From contig NC_014501.1 of NCBI RefSeq assembly GCF_000147335.1, positions 5,324,501 to 5,388,500 of the forward strand: a stretch of DNA of 64,000 bases, given 5' to 3'. Both the position numbers and the translations under genes were made by a program. The DNA is from Gloeothece verrucosa PCC 7822 (GTDB lineage: Bacteria > Cyanobacteriota > Cyanobacteriia > Cyanobacteriales > Microcystaceae). Position 1 is the stretch's first letter. Each line of letters opens with the position of its first letter. The notes beneath the pieces are model-generated. The model saw only the letters and a list, made by a program, of their open reading frames with translations. It was not told the DNA's origin and searched no databases. Shown in pieces: positions 9,673 through 16,592 of this stretch.

Positions 9673-10452
9673 TTATAGCTTAATTTCCTGAAAAAGTTGG
9701 GTCAGTTTTTGATTTAATTGTTTATATCCCTCAGCATTGATATGTAACAAATCTTCAGCATAAGTCTCCTGGACTTTACCTTGCTTTTCGAGGATTTTGT
9801 AAGCATCAAAAACCTTTAGATTAGGCGGCTGCTCAAGCGCTCGAATATAATGGTTAACCTCATCAATCCCTTGAGCAATTTGATCAGCTTCTTCCCAAAC
9901 CCATTTTAGGTTAAAGGGAATTTCTTCTTTGGCTAAGGGAAAAATCGTAGTAATAATAACTGTTGCCCCAATAGATTGAGCTTTGTTAATAATTTTTTCT
10001 ATATTCTGCTGACAATTTCTAATGATATCTTGTCTTGTTTTAGGGGGATAGGGAATCATTCTTAAATCGTTAACTCCCACTTGCAAAACAATGATATCAG
10101 GTGATAAATCCCTGACCTGAGCATCAAATCTTAATAAAGTTTGAGCGGAAGTTTGTCCGCCAATTCCCCGATTAATAAATTTAAAGGTTTTTAAATTAGG
10201 AGTTGTCCAAGCCGCCGCTCTTGAATCGCCGAAAAAAACTACAATGGGTTGCACTTGTTCTAGAGAACTCTGACGTTCTTGCTGATCAATTTTATAAAAG
10301 TGATTCATATCCACTGGATCTAAACTTATATTATTCAGCTTACGGAAAAGGTCTATTCTCTCTTTAAATAACGAAAAATTCAGCAATCCTGAAACAACTA
10401 ATAAAAACAGCAAAACGCAAGTTAACCAATTAAAGCTAATAAATTTCCACAT
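9673..10452 (-). CDS. SGNH/GDSL hydrolase with N-terminal membrane anchor
   Basis: A 259-residue protein. Residues about 7-30 are a single hydrophobic segment, which may be an uncleaved signal anchor. The catalytic domain has FFGDSRAAAW (nucleophile Ser, about residue 76), LQVGVNDLR (block III) and DLLHINAEGY (Asp-x-x-His near 233-236). The anchor suggests that the domain faces the periplasm, where such enzymes deacetylate polysaccharides or act on lipids. It is transcribed on the minus strand, 70 bases before the start of the UPF0182 gene, and the two could be cotranscribed. Confidence 0.82.
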   Translation of the reverse strand: MWKFISFNWLTCVLLFLLVVSGLLNFSLFKERIDLFRKLNNISLDPVDMNHFYKIDQQERQSSLEQVQPIVVFFGDSRAAAWTTPNLKTFKFINRGIGGQTSAQTLLRFDAQVRDLSPDIIVLQVGVNDLRMIPYPPKTRQDIIRNCQQNIEKIINKAQSIGATVIITTIFPLAKEEIPFNLKWVWEEADQIAQGIDEVNHYIRALEQPPNLKVFDAYKILEKQGKVQETYAEDLLHINAEGYKQLNQKLTQLFQEIKL

Positions 10453-10604
10453 ATCTGAGAAAAAATTTCAATACTTATCTAAATTACCCTCACGGCTTTC
10501 TCTTCAGTCTTTTTTAACTCAGTAAGCCTTTTAGATAACTCCTGGTTATTTGTTGGTTTTTTGTCAGGTCAATGGGGTACTGATCCTTGATTTGATGGTT
10601 GAAT

Positions 10605-10634
10605 ATGGTATATTCCTATATAAGAGTATATCAT
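10605..10634. promoter_or_regulatory. Inverted TATA-rich repeat upstream of the RHH gene
   Basis: ATGGTATA at 10605-10612 and TATATCAT at 10627-10634 form an 8-base inverted repeat with one mismatch, 13 bases before the ATG of the small ribbon-helix-helix gene. Ribbon-helix-helix proteins often bind such repeats in their own promoters, so an autoregulatory operator is plausible, but the region is simply AT-rich as well. Confidence 0.35.
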
Positions 10635-10647
10635 CGATTAAAAAATC

Positions 10648-10785
10648 ATGACAAGACAAAAGAAAATTCAGTTTTATGTTAACGAGCTAGAATACGAAAA
10701 GCTGAAGGCCTATGCAAAAAAGTTGAATGTCACTATGTCGGAAGTTTTGAGGGACTATGTTAAGTCTATAGAAAGCCGCCCTTAA
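10648..10785 (+). CDS. 45-residue ribbon-helix-helix (antitoxin-like) protein
   Basis: A small gene running from ATG 10648 to TAA 10783-10785, encoding 45 residues. The protein has a basic start (MTRQKKIQFYV), a short strand, then a helix (EYEKLKAYAKKLN) and a second helix (MSEVLRDYVKSI), the classic pattern of a ribbon-helix-helix DNA-binding domain as in CopG or plasmid antitoxins. It lies 48 bases before a Uma2-type nuclease gene on the same strand, suggesting the two are cotranscribed and that this protein may control the pair or neutralise its partner. That pairing is inference. The length is typical for the fold but at its lower limit. Confidence 0.65.
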   Translation: MTRQKKIQFYVNELEYEKLKAYAKKLNVTMSEVLRDYVKSIESRP

Positions 10786-10833
10786 AGCGAGGTTATCAAG
10801 CCAAAATTTGCAATAACAGGAGTTCAATCAACA

Positions 10834-11382
10834 ATGGTAACATCTGTTGCGGTTTCATCTGAACCAACCGCCATCACCCTAGAAACCTGGTTAGAAAATC
10901 CTCCGCCGCATAGCGAATGGGTAGATGGGAAAATAGTAGAAAAAAAGGGTATGACTCTAAAACACAGTAAAATTCAAGCGAAACTCGCAACTCTGTGGAG
11001 AAATTATCAAAATAGCTACGAACCAGCAGGAGAAGTCTATACAGATGTTCCTTGTCGCACCAATCAACAAGGACGTTCCCCCGATGTCGCCTACCTGACT
11101 CCTGAATTAGTGGCAGCTTATGGCCATGAGAAAGTCCTCCCTCAAAGTTTTCCTCTAACTGCTGAAATCGTTTCTCCGAGAGATTTAGCCGAGGAAGTTA
11201 TTGCTAAAGCGCAGGAATATTTACAGTCTGGAAGTGGGGAAGTTTGGCTGTTATTTCCTGAAAATCGCTGGATAATTATCATAACTGAGCAATCAAGACA
11301 AATCTATATTTCTGGGGATACCGTCAGCACCCAATTAATTTTAACGGGTTTTCAGGTGAGTGTAGATAACTTGTTAAGTTAA
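10834..11382 (+). CDS. Uma2 family endonuclease (DUF820, PD-(D/E)XK fold)
   Basis: A 182-residue member of the Uma2 family, which is hugely expanded in cyanobacteria. Visible family features are ETWLENPP and WVDGKIVEK near the N-terminus, the SPDVAYL segment providing the motif Asp, AEIVSP with the motif Glu, and a conserved Lys in KAQEYLQSGSGEVWLL. The family is predicted to be restriction-like nucleases but the biological role is unsettled; mobile or selfish functions have been proposed. It starts at ATG 10834 with AGGAG about 12 bases upstream. The preceding 45-residue ribbon-helix-helix gene could be a toxin-antitoxin style partner. Confidence 0.85.
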   Translation: MVTSVAVSSEPTAITLETWLENPPPHSEWVDGKIVEKKGMTLKHSKIQAKLATLWRNYQNSYEPAGEVYTDVPCRTNQQGRSPDVAYLTPELVAAYGHEKVLPQSFPLTAEIVSPRDLAEEVIAKAQEYLQSGSGEVWLLFPENRWIIIITEQSRQIYISGDTVSTQLILTGFQVSVDNLLS

Positions 11383-11431
11383 GCGACTAAGCTACAATTT
11401 AACTTGGTGTGATAAGGAGTGAATAATTATT

Positions 11432-12148
11432 ATGTGGATTAATACTCAAAGTGACCTGATCCGTAGAGTTTTGTCACCGGCGCTAGGATTATGGTTGCGA
11501 TCACTGCTTGAAGAGGTAGAAAAGTTAGAGATTAATATTCAAGGACATGATCGCCAAATTCTCAAAGGTTATATACCTGGAGTCTCTATCAATAGTTGTC
11601 GTGCCGTCTATCAAGGGTTACATTTAGGACAAGTGGACCTTAAAGGAGAAAATATTCGCATCAATATTGGGCAAATTATCAAGGGAAAACCTTTTCGACT
11701 CTTAGAACCGGTACAAGTTACAGGTAAGTTACACTTAGAGCAAGACCACATCAATCATTCCCTGTCTTCGTTTATCCTCTCCAATGCTTTTACTGATTTA
11801 TTAGTCTATCTCCTTGACTTCAATGGTATTGCTAACCCTAAGCAAGTTTTAGAAAATTATCAGATTACTTGGGAACAGGTAAGTCTTAATGATGATGAGT
11901 TTTGGCTAGAGGGAGTGATCACCGATCAATCTTCTAATAGCTTACCCTTAACCCTTGGTGCAGGGCTAAGTTTGCTGGATGCTCATACATTACTAATCGA
12001 ACCGAAACACCTAGAAATCGTTCCCGAACTGGCTAATTTAAGCTTAAAACCGTTTCAGGTTGATTTAGGTTCTGATGTCGCCTTAGAACAACTGAGTCTA
12101 CAAAAAGGTCAATTAGCTTGTAGGGGTCGTGCTGTGGTGCAAAATTGA
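11432..12148 (+). CDS. DUF2993 family protein (LmeA-like, possibly lipid-binding)
   Basis: A 238-residue protein of the DUF2993 type, recognised by the alternating-strand pattern, the segment VDLKGENIRINIGQII and the near-terminal block of LSLQKGQLACRGRAVV. In actinobacteria a DUF2993 protein (LmeA) binds phospholipid and works in mannan synthesis; cyanobacterial members have no known role. No clear signal peptide or membrane span is present, and the first helix (RRVLSPALGLWLRSLL) is amphipathic. The Shine-Dalgarno-like AAGGAGTG lies 15 bases before ATG 11432. It is followed by the dCMP deaminase gene 54 bases downstream on the same strand. Confidence 0.65.
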   Translation: MWINTQSDLIRRVLSPALGLWLRSLLEEVEKLEINIQGHDRQILKGYIPGVSINSCRAVYQGLHLGQVDLKGENIRINIGQIIKGKPFRLLEPVQVTGKLHLEQDHINHSLSSFILSNAFTDLLVYLLDFNGIANPKQVLENYQITWEQVSLNDDEFWLEGVITDQSSNSLPLTLGAGLSLLDAHTLLIEPKHLEIVPELANLSLKPFQVDLGSDVALEQLSLQKGQLACRGRAVVQN

Positions 12149-12202
12149 CTGGCTCCATTTCAGATACACTAAAGATCTCTAATCTAGTTTTGGGATAGCA
12201 GC

Positions 12203-12760
12203 ATGACCTATTTGGAAGAACAAAGACCTAACTGGGATGAATACTTTTTAATGATCGCAAAACTTGCCGCTACTCGTTCCACCTGTTTAGCTTTCCCAGT
12301 GGGTGCAGTGATCGTTAAAGATAGACAAGTTTTAGCCACCGGTTATAATGGTTCTCCTACTGGTTCAGTTCATTGTACTGCCCAAGGATTCTGCTATCCT
12401 GGGTTAACTAGCTGTGATGCTTCTAGTACCCTACCCTCTCGCGCCGTTCACGCAGAAGCTAACGCCATCGCCCAAGCGGCTAAACATGGTATTAATACCA
12501 ATGGTTCCACTATTTATGTGACTCTTGAACCCTGTATATCTTGCCTAAAATTAATTATTTCTTCAGGGATAAAAGAAGTTTTTTATGAGACAGATTTTAA
12601 CAAGGGAGAAAAAATTTTAGTTAGAGATTCTTTTATCCAAGATGGCTTAGTTATCCTTAAAAAGATTAAGCTATCAAGCGAAACGGCTAAAAGAGCGGCG
12701 CTATTTTTAGAAAATCCTACCTCAGTCGCTAGAGATAAACTTGAAGATTTACATCTTTAA
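12203..12760 (+). CDS. Deoxycytidylate (dCMP) deaminase, ComEB-like
   Basis: A 185-residue zinc-dependent deaminase. HAEANAI near residue 83 supplies the zinc His and catalytic Glu, and EPCISCLK near residue 109 supplies the two zinc Cys. The upstream CLAFPVGAVIVKD and GYNGSPTGSVHC segments are typical of dCMP deaminases, which convert dCMP to dUMP for thymidylate synthesis. Additional Cys/His residues (HC, CYPG, SCDA) between residues 60 and 75 are as in ComEB-type enzymes with a second zinc site. It starts at ATG 12203, with GGATAGCAGC upstream. Confidence 0.88.
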   Translation: MTYLEEQRPNWDEYFLMIAKLAATRSTCLAFPVGAVIVKDRQVLATGYNGSPTGSVHCTAQGFCYPGLTSCDASSTLPSRAVHAEANAIAQAAKHGINTNGSTIYVTLEPCISCLKLIISSGIKEVFYETDFNKGEKILVRDSFIQDGLVILKKIKLSSETAKRAALFLENPTSVARDKLEDLHL

Positions 12761-12813
12761 CAAACTTTGAACAGGCTTGTTAAGAAATGTAAAATACGGC
12801 AAGCCCTTTTCTA

Positions 12814-12841
12814 TTACCTTTTGCCTGTTGCCTCTTGCCGA
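12814..12841. repeat. Heptamer repeat overlapping the end of the rhomboid gene
   Basis: Four heptamers, TTACCTT TTGCCTG TTGCCTC TTGCCGA, run across the stop codon of the rhomboid gene. They encode its last eight residues (QEATGKR and the residue before). The array is a short tandem repeat that has become coding. Confidence 0.6.
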
Positions 12842-14385
12842 TGGATTAATAATAACCCTCCCGTAATAAAACCGATAACTAGACCCAAAAAATGACTTAA
12901 ACTACTCACTTCAGGAACAAGTCTATCAAAAATAAACTGTAAGCAAACTACCACAAAGATCACTTGTAATCTTTTGGTAGCAATGGGAGATTTTTCTTGC
13001 CACCAGTCCCTGACAAACAGAGCAAAAATCCCCCCAACTAATCCCATAATTCCGGCTGATGCGCCGACTAATATTTCTCCGGTATTGCCCAATTTAATAG
13101 ACAGTAAACTAAACAAAGTCATCGCGCCTACGCCACTGAAGAAATAAACCAGGAGATAGCGGAACTTGCCCAAAGCTAATTCAACAAAACGGCCCACAAA
13201 ATACAGTCCCATCATGTTACTCGCCAGATGTAACCAACCATAATGAAGAAAATTGGCTGTCACCACTCGCCACCATTGTCCGGCCAAAATTTCTTGAGGA
13301 ACCAAGCCGCCTAAATTATATAAAATATCTAGATTTTCGCTTCCTCCCTGATAAATTTCTAGGGCAAAAGCTCCTAAATTTAGGGCGATCAAAATTAAAG
13401 TCATATAACTATTTTTCAAGGTAAACTTATTTTTAATTCGCCCCGAAAATTCTTGACCAATTATATGTTTTAACCGAAAAATAATATGGCGAGAAGATTG
13501 ATCTAAAACCAGATTAGGAATTTTAGGAGGATGACATAAACGCCACTCAATAGCATTACAGAGAATTAAATCTTCAGTTAATCGTAAATTCAAAAATTGC
13601 TGACGCGCTAATTCTTCTTGTCCCGCGATCATTTGAGAGGTGAGAATCCAAAAAGTTTGAAAATTTTTAGAATAAACCGATAAAACCCCCTTAAATAATT
13701 GTCGTACCTGTGACGTTTGACCGCAAAAGGCCAAAACATACATAATCCCTAAATTGTAGGTAATAATATCTCCTTTTTTGACCAAAAAATTTTCAAAAAT
13801 TTCTAGTCCTTGTACTAACCCATTTAAATCGCCCGTTTCCCCTAAAGAGCGCAGATAATAACTGATTAACAGAGGGTCTTTTAATAAAATTGACTTAGGC
13901 ACAGACTGATTAAACCAAGCCAGACAGTTGTTCCAATCTGCCTTAATCCAGTAGAGTAAAACTTGTGAATGGTAAGGGGATTTTTCATAACGTTGCAGTA
14001 ATTGAGCGGCTTGGTTTAAATTCCCTTTTTGAGCCGCATCTAGTGCCAAGAAAACAAGAGGTTGATCTAGCCATCCATCAGCCGGATGTAACCAGCGCAA
14101 CCAAGACATCAGTTGACTAGCTTGACCATATTTTTGTTGGTAAACTAGGCGCTTAACCCTGGAAAAGCCTAAACTCGGAATTACGAGCAAAATTCCCCAG
14201 AAGACAAAACCGGTTAATCCGGCGATCATCGGGGCTAAATATAACATTAAAAGTGTAATGCCTAAAATTCCTGAACAAACGGCGATCCAACCTAAATTTT
14301 GTCTAGGAGAAGCGCGAAAAATCCGCACCAGAAAGGCCAGACAAAAAAAACAAACCATCAAGCTCAACCAATAATTCCAGTCCAT
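12814..14385 (-). CDS. Rhomboid family intramembrane serine protease with N-terminal membrane/TPR-like region
   Basis: About 523 residues from the ATG at 14385 (a TTG one codon earlier is the alternative). Two hydrophobic segments lie at about 5-22 and 33-75, followed by a soluble helical region resembling degenerate TPR repeats (about 90-290). The rhomboid domain occupies the last 200 residues, with HLASNMMG in the second span, the nucleophile in GASAGIMG (S443) and the catalytic His in SLSHFLG (H498). Rhomboids cleave single-span membrane proteins inside the bilayer. The long N-terminal extension is characteristic of some cyanobacterial members and may select substrates. The C-terminal eight residues are encoded by a heptamer repeat. 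Confidence 0.85.
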   Translation of the reverse strand: MDWNYWLSLMVCFFCLAFLVRIFRASPRQNLGWIAVCSGILGITLLMLYLAPMIAGLTGFVFWGILLVIPSLGFSRVKRLVYQQKYGQASQLMSWLRWLHPADGWLDQPLVFLALDAAQKGNLNQAAQLLQRYEKSPYHSQVLLYWIKADWNNCLAWFNQSVPKSILLKDPLLISYYLRSLGETGDLNGLVQGLEIFENFLVKKGDIITYNLGIMYVLAFCGQTSQVRQLFKGVLSVYSKNFQTFWILTSQMIAGQEELARQQFLNLRLTEDLILCNAIEWRLCHPPKIPNLVLDQSSRHIIFRLKHIIGQEFSGRIKNKFTLKNSYMTLILIALNLGAFALEIYQGGSENLDILYNLGGLVPQEILAGQWWRVVTANFLHYGWLHLASNMMGLYFVGRFVELALGKFRYLLVYFFSGVGAMTLFSLLSIKLGNTGEILVGASAGIMGLVGGIFALFVRDWWQEKSPIATKRLQVIFVVVCLQFIFDRLVPEVSSLSHFLGLVIGFITGGLLLIHRQEATGKR

Positions 14386-14473
14386 CAAATGTTAAGATAG
14401 CGGTGCCCATATCTGGATCTTGCCATGATATTTAAGAGTTGGGCCAAAAAGTCGCTTCTTAACCCCGGCTTAA

Positions 14474-15685
14474 TTAAATCATGGCTCCATTGAGAAAATC
14501 TGTTTTTTTTCCATTGGCCCAGTATTTATAAGCCGCATAAGCGAGAGTCACCACACCGGTAACAATAGCCGATTCATCTATTTCAAATTCCGGATGATGT
14601 AAAGGATGATTCTGTTTATGGGGATAGCCTACGCCCAGACGAAACATACTACCGGGGGCGTGTTCTAAATAGAGAGAAAAATCTTCTGCGCCTAAAGAAG
14701 GTTCTTCGAGAATAGTGACATACTCATTTCCCCAAGCTTCTCGGGCGGCTTCTTCTAAAAGTTGAGTCAGGGTACTATCATTATGGACTGAGGGGACACC
14801 ACGACGATAATTAATTTCATATTTAGCCCCGTAAGTCAAGCAAACATTAGCCACCAAATTTTCGATCCATTCAGGTAAAAGCGCATGAGTTTCCGGATGA
14901 AGCGAGCGCACTGTTCCGGCCATGCGGACCTGATCAGCGATGACATTGGGAGCAATTCCCCCACTAATTTGTCCAATGGTTAAGACAATGGGGCGCAGGG
15001 GGTTTTGAGTGCGGCTAATGGCTTGTTGTAGCGTGGTAATAATTTGAGAAGCGATCCAGATAGCATCTTTGGCCTCATGGGGACGAGCGCCATGGCCGGA
15101 TTCTCCTTGGATATAAATTTCTAAACTGTCGGCGGCGGCGGTTAAAGCCCCGTAACGAATGCCGATACAACGAGCAGGAATCGAAGGAAACACATGAACC
15201 CCAAAAATAGCATTAACATCCACCATCGCCCCATCCTGAACCATCCAGCTTGCGCCCTGAGCAATTTCTTCAGCCGGTTGAAACAGAAAACGCACATGAC
15301 CAGCGAGGGGTTCAGATAACTGAGATAACACCATCGCCGTTCCCAAACCGACGGTAGTATGGACATCATGACCACAGGCGTGCATAATGCCGGGTTTACA
15401 AGAAGCAAAGTCTAAATTAGTGCGTTCTTGTATGGGTAGAGCATCCATATCTGTGCGAATGGCGAGCGTGCGCTGATCGGTTCCTAGTCCGCGTAAATCT
15501 CCCACCACGCCGGTTTTGCCCACAGCTTCTCGCACATGAAGCCCACTCGATGACAATACACCCGCCACATAAGCCGCCGTTTGGTATTCTTGTCCGCTTA
15601 ATTCAGGATGAGCATGAATATGGCGGCGAATTTCAACCAGTCTAGGAGCTAGGGTTTGGGCAAGGTCTTTAATTTCAGAGAGCAT
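14474..15685 (-). CDS. M20 family amidohydrolase (N-acyl amino acid hydrolase type)
   Basis: A 403-residue zinc peptidase-family protein. Family signatures are RRHIHAHPELSGQE near the N-terminus, DMDALPI (about 96), the metal-binding ACGHDVH (about 112-118), FQPAEE (about 145) and a dimerisation domain with SGHGARPHEAKDA. This pattern is shared by hippurate hydrolases, IAA-amino acid hydrolases and N-acetyl amino acid deacetylases, so the substrate is uncertain. The ATG at 15685 is preceded by AGTATAGATTTTACA without a strong Shine-Dalgarno. It is divergent from trmL, with 116 bases between the two starts. Confidence 0.88.
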   Translation of the reverse strand: MLSEIKDLAQTLAPRLVEIRRHIHAHPELSGQEYQTAAYVAGVLSSSGLHVREAVGKTGVVGDLRGLGTDQRTLAIRTDMDALPIQERTNLDFASCKPGIMHACGHDVHTTVGLGTAMVLSQLSEPLAGHVRFLFQPAEEIAQGASWMVQDGAMVDVNAIFGVHVFPSIPARCIGIRYGALTAAADSLEIYIQGESGHGARPHEAKDAIWIASQIITTLQQAISRTQNPLRPIVLTIGQISGGIAPNVIADQVRMAGTVRSLHPETHALLPEWIENLVANVCLTYGAKYEINYRRGVPSVHNDSTLTQLLEEAAREAWGNEYVTILEEPSLGAEDFSLYLEHAPGSMFRLGVGYPHKQNHPLHHPEFEIDESAIVTGVVTLAYAAYKYWANGKKTDFLNGAMI

Positions 15686-15801
15686 TGTAAAATCTATACT
15701 TTAGGAGTGATAACTAGGTGGAGATGCTACTTGTGTCTATATTAACCAAACAATCAGACAGGTAAACTAATAATTGATCATTAATCAAGATTTAATTAAT
15801 C

Positions 15802-16269
15802 ATGGTTAGGGTGGTGTTAGTTCATCCTCAAATTCCTCCTAATACTGGAAATATTGCCCGGACTTGTGCGGCAACGGCTACAGAATTACATTTAGTCGGC
15901 CCTTTAGGGTTTCAAATTAGCGATCGTTATCTCAAGCGAGCAGGGCTGGATTACTGGCCTTTAGTGAGTTTATATTATCATCCTAATTTAGAAGACTTCC
16001 TGACAATTCATCAAAAATTTGGCGGTCGTCTAATTGGCTTTAGTGTATCTGGGCATCAGAGTTATCTTGAATATTCGTTTAAGTCGGACGATTGGTTGTT
16101 GTTTGGCAGTGAAACTCAAGGGTTACCCGCGAATCTTCTCACTAGCTGTGATGCCACTGTTTATATTCCCATGATGGAGCCAAAAGTCCGTAGCCTCAAC
16201 CTTTCGGTTAGCGTTGCTGTGGGATTATTTGAAGCCAAACGTCAGCTTGGAGATTTTACGGGAAGCTGA
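15802..16269 (+). CDS. trmL: tRNA (cytidine(34)-2'-O)-methyltransferase
   Basis: A 155-residue SPOUT methyltransferase, the size of E. coli TrmL (157). Motifs visible are PQIPPNTGNIARTCAAT (motif 1, about 9-25), FGSETQGLP (motif 2, near 104) and IPMMEPKVRSLNLSVSVAVGLFE (motif 3, about 122-145), which form the deep trefoil knot binding S-adenosylmethionine. The enzyme 2'-O-methylates the wobble base of tRNA-Leu isoacceptors. The start ATG at 15802 lies in an AT-rich stretch without a good Shine-Dalgarno. Confidence 0.9.
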   Translation: MVRVVLVHPQIPPNTGNIARTCAATATELHLVGPLGFQISDRYLKRAGLDYWPLVSLYYHPNLEDFLTIHQKFGGRLIGFSVSGHQSYLEYSFKSDDWLLFGSETQGLPANLLTSCDATVYIPMMEPKVRSLNLSVSVAVGLFEAKRQLGDFTGS

Positions 16270-16592
16270 TTAGCTTACGTCATCTTTAAGAGATGATAAG
16301 AAATTTATATCAATGGATTTGTCAGGGAAACTTTATTTGTTTTTAGTCGTCTTCCTAGTCATTCCTAGGAATTTCTACACTGACAAGGAAACACAGAACT
16401 TAACCGAGGAGACTTGCCTAATTTGGCAAAAGGAGCTAACCTTTGCTAAATATATCTAGAGTATATCAACTTACTGAACAATTGGAGCTACTTGAACAAA
16501 AAGATGGGATGATTTAACCAATTGACATCACAAAATAAATAAATCTGTTAGACGTTTAAAACGCTCTTTACACACACACTAGGAGGTTTTGT
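16270..16592 (+). promoter_or_regulatory. 323-base intergenic leader with nested hairpins before the M23 peptidase gene
   Basis: The gap holds several paired segments on the plus strand: TCATCT/AGATGA (16280-16285 with 16291-16296); a closing stem TTGTCAG/CTGACAA (16319-16325 with 16380-16386) that encloses a perfect hairpin TTCCTAG/CTAGGAA (16352-16358 with 16365-16371); and TTGCC/GGCAA about 45 bases downstream. The segment AGGAGCTAACCT near 16431 recalls the 3' end of ydaO-type c-di-AMP riboswitches, but the rest of that consensus is missing. The structure suggests a long regulated 5' leader for the cell-wall peptidase gene, either a riboswitch of unknown class or a processed RNA. Confidence 0.35.

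Noticed and set aside
16395..16450. A c-di-AMP (ydaO) riboswitch: CTTAACCGAGGAG followed by AGCTAACCT.
   Set aside because: The two conserved ends are only about 30 bases apart, while the known riboswitch spans over 100 bases with several internal conserved loops that are missing here.
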